Under the pieces are notes generated by a model that was given only the letters and a program-made list of their open reading frames with translations, searched no databases and had not been told where the DNA came from. A stretch of 64,000 nucleotides of DNA from contig NZ_RBKT01000001.1 of NCBI RefSeq assembly GCF_003633685.1, positions 2,108,001 to 2,172,000 on the forward strand, read 5' to 3'. This stretch comes from Micromonospora pisi. GTDB lineage: Bacteria > Actinomycetota > Actinomycetes > Mycobacteriales > Micromonosporaceae. Position numbers and translations under genes: made by a program. Shown here piece after piece: positions 42,958-50,989 of the stretch (the first letter of the stretch is position 1; the number at the start of each line of letters is the position of its first letter).

Positions 42958-43953
42958 CTAGCTGGGCAGCGCCTCGGTCCACTCGCCGACGAGCGTGTAG
43001 AAACCGTTCTCGGCGGCCTCGGCCCTGGATCCGTCAGAGGTGACGAAGAAGTTGGTCTTACGGAGCTGCCCGGTCGCCGGGTCGATGACCAACCGTGCCT
43101 GGTCCCCGCCCGGCAACGGGATCAGCAGGCCCTGTCCGCCCTCGACCTCGCCGAGGCTTTCCACGTCGGGATAGGCGGCGATGGCCTGGATCGCGGCGGC
43201 ACGAACCTGTGGCGTGGTCGGCAACTGGGAGACCAGGGAGATCAGACCGTCGAAGACGGCCAACTCCCGCAGTTCGGCGGTGAGCAAGCCACCGCTCCAC
43301 CTGGCGCCGCTGTTCGCGACGGCATCGACAAGCCACGCCTTCAACGCGTCCCGCGACGTCGGTAGCTGCTGGAGTTGCCCGAACGTGACATCGGTGGCGC
43401 CGAGCCGCAACGGCACCCCGCCCTTGAGCTCGATCACCTCCCCACCGGTCTTTTCGGCCCGGAACCAGGTCCGGCCGTCCCGGTGAGTCCAGAACTCGTA
43501 CTCGTAGGCGTTGGCGGGTTGGCCGCCGCCGTCGGACATCACTTTGGTGTGCCAGTAGTCGCCGGTACCTTCGGACGTGGTCAGTACGGTGGTGGCGGCG
43601 GCGAGCAGGATCTGCTGGCCGGAGAGGGCCACCACGCCCGGTTGGGCGACCGACCCGTCGCCCGGGTTCCCGACTCCGCCGGTCCCTCCGTTACCGCCAG
43701 TGGTGATCACGACCGTGGCGACGGCGACGGCTGCGACGGCGGTCAGTGCCGAGACGAGGGCGACGGCCCGCCGTCTCGGTGAGCGGCGCGGTGTCCGCTC
43801 GGCCGCCTGTAGGTCCTGGTGGATCTGGCTCATCACGAGCTCCTGGAGTTGATGGTGGCGGTCGCTCGGCAGATCCCGCTCCACCGGTTCCGGCAGCAGC
43901 CGGGCCAGCTCCGCACGTTCGTCTGGGTCGGGCTGAAACTGGGTGGCGTTCAT
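42958..43953 (-). CDS. CU044_5270 family protein (ECF sigma partner)
   Basis: A 331-aa membrane protein. The cytoplasmic N-terminus (about 1-62) is followed by a helix (about 64-86: AVALVSALTAVAAVAVATVVI). The extracellular C-terminal domain (about 105-331) includes YWHTKVMSDGGGQPANAYEYEFWTHRDG and GGQARLVIDP-type strands, as in the CU044_5270 family. These are typically encoded directly after ECF sigma factors in actinobacteria. The start overlaps the sigma stop by 4 nt. It may tether or regulate the sigma factor, but the typical zinc-finger anti-sigma motif is absent. Confidence 0.85.
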   Translation of the reverse strand: MNATQFQPDPDERAELARLLPEPVERDLPSDRHHQLQELVMSQIHQDLQAAERTPRRSPRRRAVALVSALTAVAAVAVATVVITTGGNGGTGGVGNPGDGSVAQPGVVALSGQQILLAAATTVLTTSEGTGDYWHTKVMSDGGGQPANAYEYEFWTHRDGRTWFRAEKTGGEVIELKGGVPLRLGATDVTFGQLQQLPTSRDALKAWLVDAVANSGARWSGGLLTAELRELAVFDGLISLVSQLPTTPQVRAAAIQAIAAYPDVESLGEVEGGQGLLIPLPGGDQARLVIDPATGQLRKTNFFVTSDGSRAEAAENGFYTLVGEWTEALPS

Positions 43954-44594
43954 TGGGCGTTCTCCTGAGCGAACAGGACCGCGATGCCGCAGTCACCATC
44001 TATCTGTCCGTGGCCGGCGACGGGTTCCCGATGTGTCACGGGAGGCCGAAGTCGTCCGGTGGCGACGAGCTTGGCCAGCTTCTTGCGGGCCCGGGAGAGC
44101 CGGGAGCGTACGGTGCCGACCGGCACGCCGAGCGCGACCGCAGCCTCGGCGTAGTCGAGTCCGGACCAGACACAGAGCGCCAGCACCTCACGTTCGGCTT
44201 TACGCAGCGCCGCCATTGCCGTGCGGACCAGAGCCAGGCGTTCGTGGTCGTCGATCCGGTTACCGACTTCGTCGGCGAAGTCCGGCTCCACCTCGGGTGC
44301 GATTCGCGCCAACGCCACGTCATGTCGCCGGGCGGCCCGGCGTACGTTGCGCGCCACGTTGGTGGCGATGCCGAGCAGCCACGGTCGCAGCGACCCGGTG
44401 TCGGTGCCCACGTCCACCCGTTCGCGCAGCCGCCACGCTTCGAGGAAGGTCAGGGAGACCACGTCCTCGGCCGTCGACCAGTTCCCGATCAGCCGGTAGG
44501 CGTGGTTGTACACGGTGCGAGCGTGTCCGTCGAACAGCTCTCTGAACGCGTCCGGGTCCCCGGAACGGACCCGGACGCGCAAACTCATCTCCAC
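43950..44594 (-). CDS. ECF-type RNA polymerase sigma factor
   Basis: A 214-aa sigma-70 family regulator. Region 2 is about 12-80 (FRELFDGHARTVYNHAYRLIGNWSTAEDVVSLTFLEAWRL), and the region 4 helix-turn-helix is about 125-180 (LRKAEREVLALCVWSGLDYAEAAVALGVPVGTVRSRLSRARKKL). The start may be GTG 44594 or ATG 44588. It is cotranscribed with a CU044_5270 protein. A palindrome TGTCCG-GT-CGGACA at 44605-44618 lies just upstream. The sensing signal is unknown. Confidence 0.92.
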   Translation of the reverse strand: MEMSLRVRVRSGDPDAFRELFDGHARTVYNHAYRLIGNWSTAEDVVSLTFLEAWRLRERVDVGTDTGSLRPWLLGIATNVARNVRRAARRHDVALARIAPEVEPDFADEVGNRIDDHERLALVRTAMAALRKAEREVLALCVWSGLDYAEAAVALGVPVGTVRSRLSRARKKLAKLVATGRLRPPVTHREPVAGHGQIDGDCGIAVLFAQENAQ

Positions 44595-44604
44595 ACATAC
44601 GAAC

Positions 44605-44618
44605 TGTCCGGTCGGACA
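44605..44618. promoter_or_regulatory. Palindrome upstream of ECF sigma gene
   Basis: An inverted repeat TGTCCG-GT-CGGACA lies 11 bp before the GTG start of the sigma gene. It is close enough to affect either transcription or ribosome access. Candidate operator. Confidence 0.4.
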
Positions 44619-44719
44619 CCCGAGTTCCCATGAGGTGTGCCACAGGTTCGACGCGGCTCCCGGGGCCGACTTTCGTACACGGTCTTTGATGTACTCACCT
44701 CATCGGAGACGGGGGTGCC

Positions 44720-45121
44720 GTGGACAATCGAGTCTGGGCCGGCTTGGCACTGGCGACGTTCCTGACGCTCGCGGGCAGCTGTTCCGGCACCGCTGACGAG
44801 AGGACCCTCCGGGTCGACTTCGGACTGTCGGCCTGCCCTCCCGCCGAACGGGTGTGCTTCAATCTCACGTCCTCGGACGTGGGCATCACCGTGGCGACCG
44901 CCGACGGCCGCCAACTCGTGACGGCGGTGACCGATCAGGCGGGTGTCGCCACCATGAGGCTGCCGCCAGCGGAAACGGGAGAAATCAGGGTGACCATGAC
45001 CTCGCCCCTGATCGAAGGCGGAAGCAAGACCGTGGAGGCGAGCATCCCGGCCCCGGGAGGACTGACGAGCCTCACCGTGCGGGCGACGCTGGCGGGCGAC
45101 GTACGCGGGCCGGGCACATAG
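44720..45121 (+). CDS. Small secreted/lipoprotein-like protein
   Basis: A 133-aa protein starting at GTG 44720. The signal segment (about 5-20) ends in LTLAGSC, which resembles a lipobox with Ala at -3, so lipidation at Cys21 is plausible. The mature part is all-beta: LRVDFGLSACPPAERVCFNLTSSDVG, GVATMRLPPAETGEIRVTMTS. It looks like a carboxypeptidase-regulatory or transthyretin-like sandwich. No family is certain. It is divergent from the ECF sigma operon, so it may be a member of its regulon. Confidence 0.6.
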   Translation: MDNRVWAGLALATFLTLAGSCSGTADERTLRVDFGLSACPPAERVCFNLTSSDVGITVATADGRQLVTAVTDQAGVATMRLPPAETGEIRVTMTSPLIEGGSKTVEASIPAPGGLTSLTVRATLAGDVRGPGT

Positions 45122-45156
45122 CCGCTCGCTCCGCCCCGGGAGGGTTGCCGGGAGGG

Positions 45157-45330
45157 TTACCCGGTGGCACGGACCCTGGTTGCCCAGTCAAGTTGGGGGC
45201 AGCCGTTCGGGGTGCACTGGCGACAGGTCCCGGGCTGCCAGGAGTTGCCTCCGGGTTGGTGCTGTTGCCAGGTCAGGTCGGCGGACGTACGGACGACGTG
45301 AGCGTTGATCGGCTCCCGGGTTCGGCTCAT
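45157..45330 (-). CDS. Small Cys-containing protein, paralogue of an amc operon gene
   Basis: A 57-aa protein starting ATG 45330 with REPINAHVVRTSADLTWQQ and ending in GTCRQCTPNGCPQLDWATRV. It is clearly homologous to the small protein at 52326-52601 (about three quarters of residues identical by eye). That gene sits next to the RiPP maturase AmcB. The CxxC-x4-C cysteines could bind a metal. Unknown function. A longer frame from 45378 is less likely, as the paralogue aligns from this Met. Confidence 0.7.
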   Translation of the reverse strand: MSRTREPINAHVVRTSADLTWQQHQPGGNSWQPGTCRQCTPNGCPQLDWATRVRATG

Positions 45331-45516
45331 CGCAACGACTCCACTCCTCTCGGTAGCGTTCGCGCTATGGTCGATCAAATCGGGTGAAAGCCATGGAGGG
45401 AACCGTCCGGCTGGACGATGGTGATGTGCCCTTCGGGTACAAGAGCAAACGGAAACGCGGCCAACCTCAGCACGAAGTCGACCGCATCCGTCCGTTTGTG
45501 ATCACAACCCGATGGG

Positions 45517-45657
45517 TCAGCCCGCCGGGGCGTCGGCGTAGCTGACCGGCCAGTCCGCCCCGCCGCGGACATCCCCCTTCGGGTCCACCACCACGACCAG
45601 ATAGGTCTGGTCCGGCGCGTCCGGATTCAGTCCGGCCCGCAACCACACATCCGCCAC
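45517..45657 (-). CDS. Very small ORF (46 aa)
   Basis: A GTG at 45657 preceded by GGGAGG opens a 46-codon frame. The product begins VADVWLRAGLNPDAPDQTYL, has a short beta-like core (VVVVDPKGDVRGG) and ends DWPVSYADAPAG. It is too short for most gene callers, but codon third positions are GC-rich and the ribosome site is strong. It lies upstream of the small Cys protein and next to further coding-like sequence (45375-45490). No family recognised. Confidence 0.45.
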   Translation of the reverse strand: MADVWLRAGLNPDAPDQTYLVVVVDPKGDVRGGADWPVSYADAPAG

Positions 45658-45705
45658 CGTCGACCTCCCGGCACAAGATATCGACCGGTCAACCTCTGCG
45701 CCAGG

Positions 45706-46533
45706 TCAGGCGAGGGTGTGGTGACCGGCTTCGATGACGTCGTCGTACTCCTTGAGCCGCGCGGCGTAGGCGGGACTGAGGAAGTATTCCGCGTCGGGAC
45801 CGACCGGTAGCCGCAGCGGCGGCTTCTCCATCCTGCTCAGGCGCCAGACGACGTCGGCGAAGAGTTCCGGCGAGTTGATCGCCTCAGCGTGGTTCATGCC
45901 CTGCACCCCGCTGAGCGTTCCACCGATGATCGGCGCGTAGTCGTCGATGCGTTGACTCGGCAGCACCAGCGAGGAGCTGTAGCTGGTGGCGAAACCTCCC
46001 GGCTGCAGGAGCGTCACCTTCACGCCGAGGTGCGCGACCTCGCTCGCCAACGACTCGGCCACCCCTTCGAGCGCGAACTTGCTCGCGTTGTATGCGGAAA
46101 GCCCCGGAAATGGCACCAGTCCGGCGACCGAGCCCACGAAGATTGCGTGCCCGGAATGCTGCGCCCGCCACATCGGCAACACAGCCCGGGTCAGCCGCCA
46201 AGGCCCGAAGACATTGGTTTCGAATTGCGCGACGAGTTCCGAATCGGACACTTCTTCGACCGCACCGAACTGACCGTAGGCGGCATTGTTGACCAAGATG
46301 TCGATGCCACCGAAGGTCGCCACCGCCAGCTCGACCGCCGCCTCACACTGGGCCTGATCGCGTACGTCCAAGCCGGCCGCGACCAGATTGCCCCGACCCT
46401 GCTCGACCAGCTCAGCCAGCACTTCCGGCCGTCGCGCGGTCGCCACCACCTGCTCTCCCTCGGCCGCGAGCCGGGCCGCGAGTGCTCTGCCGAGACCGCT
46501 CGAACAACCCGTGATGAGCCAACGCTTCGCCAT
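45706..46533 (-). CDS. Short-chain dehydrogenase/reductase
   Basis: A 275-aa classical SDR. Cofactor motif TGCSSGLGRAL (TGxxxGxG) is near residue 8, NNAAYG near 85, the catalytic Ser in GSVAGLV, and YNASKFAL with Tyr and Lys at the YxxxK site. ATG 46533 is preferred over an upstream frame. The Ala/Thr-Arg-Arg (ATARR) after the second strand favours NADP(H). Substrate unknown. The gene is transcribed alone, with its promoter in the 46534-46815 gap. Confidence 0.9.
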   Translation of the reverse strand: MAKRWLITGCSSGLGRALAARLAAEGEQVVATARRPEVLAELVEQGRGNLVAAGLDVRDQAQCEAAVELAVATFGGIDILVNNAAYGQFGAVEEVSDSELVAQFETNVFGPWRLTRAVLPMWRAQHSGHAIFVGSVAGLVPFPGLSAYNASKFALEGVAESLASEVAHLGVKVTLLQPGGFATSYSSSLVLPSQRIDDYAPIIGGTLSGVQGMNHAEAINSPELFADVVWRLSRMEKPPLRLPVGPDAEYFLSPAYAARLKEYDDVIEAGHHTLA

Positions 46534-46815
46534 GACACAACCATCCAGTCTCGACAGGCTTACCGACCGATAGAAGCGTGCCAGCAGAAGGCGCAGACGT
46601 GAAGAGTAATTGCTGTCATCTATGGGACACCGGGCACGACTTCCCGGTCCGACGACAATTCCAACGATCAATCATCCCTCGCCGGGAATGGTGCCCTTTG
46701 GAATCAATCCGGCCACCTCAGCCGATCCAGACAACCAGGCGTACGTTCCCGTCCCCGAACCTGACGGCCACGTTCCGCATCGCCTCCCAAAGGCGGCCAC
46801 TGCCCCGGCAGAGGT
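46534..46815. promoter_or_regulatory. Gap between SDR gene and TIGR04222 gene
   Basis: A 282-bp region lies upstream of the SDR and downstream of the TIGR04222 gene, both on the minus strand. It holds the SDR promoter. A short frame on the minus strand around 46718-46820 shows coding-like bias but no recognised product, and nothing firmer can be said. Confidence 0.3.
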
Positions 46816-47781
46816 TCATCCGCCGCCACCCCCACCGCACCCGCCGCCACCACCACCACCGCCGCCACCACCGCACCCGCCACCCGCGCCACCGTCGGAG
46901 CCACCGCCGCCGCTGTCGGAGCCGCCGCCACATCCACTACCGCATCCGCCGCCGCCGCTACCGGTGCCAGCGAGCTTGCGCTGCACCTCGGCCTCCGCCG
47001 CGAAGCCGGGGTCGAGACTGTAGAGCGCGGCACCTCCGAAGAGTGCGGCACCCATCGCGGCGCTGTTCGCGCCGTAGGTTGCGTAGGCCGGTGAGGCGGA
47101 CGGGGCAAGGTGTGCGTGTTCGGTTCGTAGCTGCCGTACGGCGCGTCGGGCGGCCCGCGTCTGCTTCGGCCCGCCGCCGATCACCACGATCATCACCACG
47201 GCAGACGCGACGAGTAGCACGAAGTGGAACGTCGCCTCCTGGCCGTTGGCGACCCTGAGGGCGAACCGGAGCACACCGAGCCCGAGCAGGCCGATCAGCA
47301 GCAACGGAAAGAAGCGGACCGCTCGTCGCTGCCCTTGGGTAGGCGCCAACCCCACCCGTTCGAGCTCCTGCCGAAGCTGGTCGAGCGCCATCACCACCCA
47401 CTGGTGGGTGACCAGCCTCCGAGGTTGGATCCGTTGTCCGGCAGCGTTGTAGACGGCCTGGTCCAGTGGCGTAGCCCCGGCGGGCAGCGGACCGACAGTG
47501 GTGAGAGTGCGTCCTCGCGTCATACCGATCGCACCGGCGGCCCGCAGTCCGCCGAGCGAGGCGTAGACGGCGAGTCGGTCACCGCCGTTGAGGTAGGCGG
47601 CCTGCTGCGGGGTCAGTTGGGATGCCGGAAAATCTTTTCGCCCAGCTAGCACGATGGCGCGGTGCACCACGGCGGCGACGATCAACACGCCGGCCACGGC
47701 GACGTACAGGAGCAGGAAGTCCGGTTCCGAGATTCCCCAGATGTCCGCAGGCGCCGCAACATTGATCATCATGGCCCCCAT
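46816..47781 (-). CDS. TIGR04222 domain membrane protein with Gly/Cys-rich tail
   Basis: A 321-aa protein from ATG 47781 (alternatives nine and twelve nucleotides later). The N-terminal membrane helix (about 22-40) precedes the TIGR04222 signature LTPQQAAYLNGGDRLAVYASLGGLRAAGAI. Two further helices lie near residues 165-183 and 192-212. It ends in about 55 residues of Gly with scattered Cys and Ser (SGGGGCGSGCGGGS-type repeats). The tail is typical of this actinobacterial family, whose function is unknown. It is divergent from the lipoprotein gene at 48022. Confidence 0.8.
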   Translation of the reverse strand: MGAMMINVAAPADIWGISEPDFLLLYVAVAGVLIVAAVVHRAIVLAGRKDFPASQLTPQQAAYLNGGDRLAVYASLGGLRAAGAIGMTRGRTLTTVGPLPAGATPLDQAVYNAAGQRIQPRRLVTHQWVVMALDQLRQELERVGLAPTQGQRRAVRFFPLLLIGLLGLGVLRFALRVANGQEATFHFVLLVASAVVMIVVIGGGPKQTRAARRAVRQLRTEHAHLAPSASPAYATYGANSAAMGAALFGGAALYSLDPGFAAEAEVQRKLAGTGSGGGGCGSGCGGGSDSGGGGSDGGAGGGCGGGGGGGGGGGCGGGGGG

Positions 47782-47901
47782 TGTCAGACAACCCCGCCAC
47801 CTGCCCGGAGCCCAACCACTCAACCGGGAGCGGACGCAGCGGCAGGTGCGACGCCACCAACGTTGGCGTTTCACGATGCACCGGGCTGTGGCGAGTAGCT
47901 A

Positions 47902-47913
47902 CCCCTATAGGGG
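47902..47913. promoter_or_regulatory. Perfect palindrome CCCCTATAGGGG
   Basis: A 12-bp perfect palindrome, flanked as CTA-CCCCTATAGGGG-CAG, lies between the divergent TIGR04222 and lipoprotein genes. It resembles G-tract operators of copper or metal sensors such as CsoR, but no such regulator is in the window. Confidence 0.4.
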
Positions 47914-48021
47914 CAGCAGAAAGCCACAGCTCGGCCGAGCTTGATGTGGCACCGGAACCGATCAACCGTTGGCAACGTCAGTCAAAGAGGGAAGGAAGAT
48001 CGTCGATCCAGGAGGAGAGCC

Positions 48022-48579
48022 ATGCGTACCCGCAATCGCGCGACCGTACTGGCCACCATCGTGCTCGCCCTGGCGAGCGCGGGCTGTGCCGGGCAGGCCG
48101 GGGCCAGCAACAGTCCCGGCGTCCGCGAGGAGGTGATGCCAAATACCTCGGCACCGAACGACCCCGCTCTCGATCATGCCGCGAACGAGGTCGACGGGCT
48201 CCTGAAGTCGAAGTACGCCCAGTGGTACGCCGGCAAGGTCCTGGAGAACCCGGGCCGGACGATGATCATCTACCGGAAGCCCGGAAGCGACCTCGACCAG
48301 GCCGTACGGGAGCTGGTGAGCGGCGTGCAGGTGCGGTTCGCGGACGCGCTGCTGTCGGAGCGGGAGATGCTCGACCTGACCGAGCGGGTGATGGCCGATG
48401 CGACGTACTGGCGGGAGCAGGGCGTCAGCGTGACCGGGGCCGGCCCGTTGCCCGACGGCTCGGCGGTGCGGGTGATGACCGCCACCGGAGCGCCCGAGGA
48501 GGGCGAACGGCTGTCCCGCCACTACCAGCAACCGATCGTGGCCAGCCGCGCCTCGGTGACCTTCGCCCTCGGCTACTGA
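48022..48579 (+). CDS. Secreted lipoprotein
   Basis: A 185-aa protein starting ATG 48022 after GGAGGAGAG. The lipobox is LASAGC, so Cys would be lipidated. The mature part is charged (VDGLLKSKYAQWYAGKVLENPGRTMIIYRKPGSDLD, and ATYWREQGVSVTGAGPLPDGSAVRV). No domain is recognised, though the alternating beta/alpha pattern suggests a small sensor or inhibitor fold. It precedes a secreted S1 protease on the opposite strand and ends at a hairpin. Confidence 0.75.
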   Translation: MRTRNRATVLATIVLALASAGCAGQAGASNSPGVREEVMPNTSAPNDPALDHAANEVDGLLKSKYAQWYAGKVLENPGRTMIIYRKPGSDLDQAVRELVSGVQVRFADALLSEREMLDLTERVMADATYWREQGVSVTGAGPLPDGSAVRVMTATGAPEEGERLSRHYQQPIVASRASVTFALGY

Positions 48580-48621
48580 GCACCCACCGCCAACAAACCG
48601 GGCGGCAGCGGCACGGCGCGT

Positions 48622-48660
48622 CGAAGCGGGCGCCCTCCAGCCCGGAGAGCGCCCGCTTCG
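48622..48660. terminator. Hairpin between convergent genes
   Basis: Perfect 12-bp arms CGAAGCGGGCGC and GCGCCCGCTTCG enclose a 15-nt loop, between the lipoprotein stop and the S1 protease stop. Confidence 0.8.
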
Positions 48661-48688
48661 TCGGTGTCAGTGTCGGTGCCGGACCCGG

Positions 48689-49999
48689 TTACGGCGCGAA
48701 GTGCACGCCGAGCCGGGAGAGCTGCTGGTTCACGTCGACGTACCACCACTTCCAGGAGCACTGCCGGGAGTTGGGGTCGCTGATCGGCCCGCTCGGCACA
48801 CCGTTGCAGGCGACGATCTCACTGCTCTCGTCCGAACGCAGACTGATGATGCCGCGCGCCGTACCGGTGGTGCCGGACTGGACGTAGACCGGGCCACCGC
48901 TGTCACCGTTGCCGATGCCCGCGACCCGGTTGGCCGCTTCCGCCTGCACCAGTCCCCTGATGGTGCCGAACCCCTCGATGTCGAAGCTCTGGTTGAGCGC
49001 CACCACGGTCCACCCGCAGGCGGTGCCGGAGAACGACCCGCCGGTGCAGACCGCGTTGCCGACGTGGTTCGAGGACGGGCCGGTGATCGTACGTCCGACG
49101 TTCGTGTCCCCGGAGGCGAAGGACGGTCCCTCGTAGACCGAGTAGCCCGCGTTGGTGAGGATGAGTTCGCCGTCGTACTCCCGGGTGGCGTTGGCGAGGG
49201 TGTTGCCGATGACCGCGCCGGTGCCGGTGGTCCACTGCCCGCCACCGCAGTGCGCGGCGGTGAGCAGGTAACGGGCCGCCCCGTTCAGGCCGCGTACGCC
49301 GAATCCGGATGTGCAGGCGCCACCGCTCAGGATCAGGGCGCCACCCCAGTACGGCACGGTGTCCGAGCCGCGCGAGGTGAACTCCCGGGGCGTCTCCACC
49401 GCCAGGTCGAGCGGAACCGTGGCGGTCAGTTCGCTGTCGGCCCGCTGGAGGTCGGTGCTGGCGATCCCGGTACTGGCGATCCCGGTACTGACCGCCTTGA
49501 CGCCGACCTTCAGGCCGCTGCCGTCGTTGGCCGGGCTGGTCGAGATGACCCGGACACCGGAGACGGTACGGCCGATCACCCGGTCGGCTTCCTTCAGCAA
49601 CTCGTCGAGCGAGTGCTTCGCGGCCCGTACCTCGACGGCGATCCCCTCGCTGCGCATCGCCTCGACAGTGGCCGCGACCGGCGCCGGCAGCGCTCCCCGC
49701 CAGTAGACCGTCAGCGTGTTGGCGGCCGCGTCGACCCGGTCACCGGCGAAACCCGACCCGGCCTGGTCACCGCCGGCCGCCCGGATGCTGTCCGCGGCCC
49801 GGTTCAACTTCTCCTGTACGGCGAAGAGTGGCGCCATCTTCGCCGCCTCGCCGCTCGGCGTGCCGGTCAACGTGGTCTTGGCGCTCGCCGACCCGGTGCC
49901 AGCGGCTCCGTCCGGTGCCGCCGCCGCGGGCACTCCGGCACCGGCTACCAGCACCAAGGCGCCGGCTACGGCACCGGCCATTTTCCATACTCGACTCAT
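48689..49999 (-). CDS. Secreted chymotrypsin-like (S1) serine protease
   Basis: A 436-aa protein. The ATG at 49999 follows GGAAGGA; a longer frame to 50059 is less likely. A signal peptide (about 1-28) precedes a propeptide (about 40-205). The catalytic triad is H250 (LLTAAHCGGG), D276 (TREYDGELI) and S367 (GNGDSGGPV). Cys pairs flank the active site as in alpha-lytic/streptogrisin-type enzymes. In the propeptide, STGIASTGIAST is encoded by a 15-bp tandem repeat at 49458-49487. Secreted, probably self-activating. Confidence 0.92.
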   Translation of the reverse strand: MSRVWKMAGAVAGALVLVAGAGVPAAAAPDGAAGTGSASAKTTLTGTPSGEAAKMAPLFAVQEKLNRAADSIRAAGGDQAGSGFAGDRVDAAANTLTVYWRGALPAPVAATVEAMRSEGIAVEVRAAKHSLDELLKEADRVIGRTVSGVRVISTSPANDGSGLKVGVKAVSTGIASTGIASTDLQRADSELTATVPLDLAVETPREFTSRGSDTVPYWGGALILSGGACTSGFGVRGLNGAARYLLTAAHCGGGQWTTGTGAVIGNTLANATREYDGELILTNAGYSVYEGPSFASGDTNVGRTITGPSSNHVGNAVCTGGSFSGTACGWTVVALNQSFDIEGFGTIRGLVQAEAANRVAGIGNGDSGGPVYVQSGTTGTARGIISLRSDESSEIVACNGVPSGPISDPNSRQCSWKWWYVDVNQQLSRLGVHFAP

Positions 50000-50238
50000 A
50001 CCAGTCCTTCCTCGGACAGGGGTGGTGGCCGATACGAGCCTTACATCGAAGAATGGCAATGGTGTTACAAGATCTAGATGGCCGAGTACATGACAAAATG
50101 CCCGCTATATGCCCGACCAGCGAGCGGCGCCGTCCAGGCACCAGGGGGACCTACAACCCGTCAGGCACATACATGGAATTTCGTGTACGGCAGATACTGA
50201 ACAGGCACCGGTTACAGTCGATGAAGTAACAGACCCCG

Positions 50239-50910
50239 TTACGGTGTCTCAACCCGGACGGTGACGGCAAGGTCGCGTACGGCCAGGGCGGCGAGATCAG
50301 CGAGTTGCTCCGGACCAAGAGTCACGCCGCGCAGGTTGCCGAGCGCGCCGAGGATGTCGGCCAGCTCGTTGCCCCGCAGGTCTGCCCCACGTAGGTCGCA
50401 CCCTTCGAACTCCAGCCTGTCCAGCCGACAGCCCCGAAGTACGAGTTCACGGAGACGGCAGTTCGCCATGCTGGCTTCGGTGAGGATGCAGTCGACCAGG
50501 GCCACCGGCCCCGTACCGGCGACATCACGCAGGGCAGCGAAGTCGAGTCGGCAGTTCTCGAAGACGACGTTTTTCAGGGTCGCGCCGATGAAGTGCGTGC
50601 CGGTCAGGCGGCAGCCACTGAAGACGCAGCGCTCGACCACCACGTCGGAAAGCTCGGCGTTGGAGAAGTCGACCCGTTCGAAGACCGACCCGTGCAGGGT
50701 GACCTTTTCCCAGGCCGCATTGCTGGCATCAACCCCGGTGAGCTGACTGCTGCGGATTCGGGTCTCGTACAGACGACTCCCCGACCAGCTCTCCTCGGTG
50801 ATCAGGGCCTCTACCAGATCCCCGTCCGGCAGCCCCGTCACCTCGTCCAGGTCCCGTGGGTCCAGGTCAGGGACCAGGACGTCGAGCCCACCGATTCGTC
50901 TCGTCTGCAT
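50239..50910 (-). CDS. Pentapeptide-repeat protein
   Basis: A 223-aa protein with a right-handed beta-helix signature. Pentapeptide units of the A(D/N)LXX type (VDFSNAELSDVVVERCVFSGCRLTGTHFIGATLKNVVF, LEFEGCDLRGADLRGNEL) run from about residue 55 to 190. The end (LGPEQLADLAALAVRDLAV) is helical. Such proteins can mimic DNA or bind partners. It lies immediately downstream of the amc RiPP operon on the same strand, beyond a hairpin. Relation to the RiPP is possible but unproven. Confidence 0.8.
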   Translation of the reverse strand: MQTRRIGGLDVLVPDLDPRDLDEVTGLPDGDLVEALITEESWSGSRLYETRIRSSQLTGVDASNAAWEKVTLHGSVFERVDFSNAELSDVVVERCVFSGCRLTGTHFIGATLKNVVFENCRLDFAALRDVAGTGPVALVDCILTEASMANCRLRELVLRGCRLDRLEFEGCDLRGADLRGNELADILGALGNLRGVTLGPEQLADLAALAVRDLAVTVRVETP

Positions 50911-50930
50911 AATCTCTCAACGATGCCAGG

Positions 50931-50959
50931 GCCGGGGACGGGTGCAGCCCGTCCCCGGC
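50931..50959 (-). terminator. Hairpin after amcA
   Basis: A perfect 12-bp stem, GCCGGGGACGGG with CCCGTCCCCGGC, has a 5-nt loop. It lies between the amcA stop (50990) and the pentapeptide-repeat gene start (50910), and may end the RiPP operon transcript or attenuate read-through. Confidence 0.75.
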
Positions 50960-50989
50960 GGGTCGGATGATTCATTTTGGCAAGCGGCG

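Noticed and set aside
46816-46975. Gly-rich repeat coding tract in the TIGR04222 gene as an independent repeat element.
   Set aside because: Gly/Cys-rich tails are a normal feature of this family.
49458-49487. A 15-bp tandem repeat in the S1 protease as a possible mobile or CRISPR-like signal.
   Set aside because: It is two in-frame copies inside the propeptide coding sequence, best explained by simple slippage.
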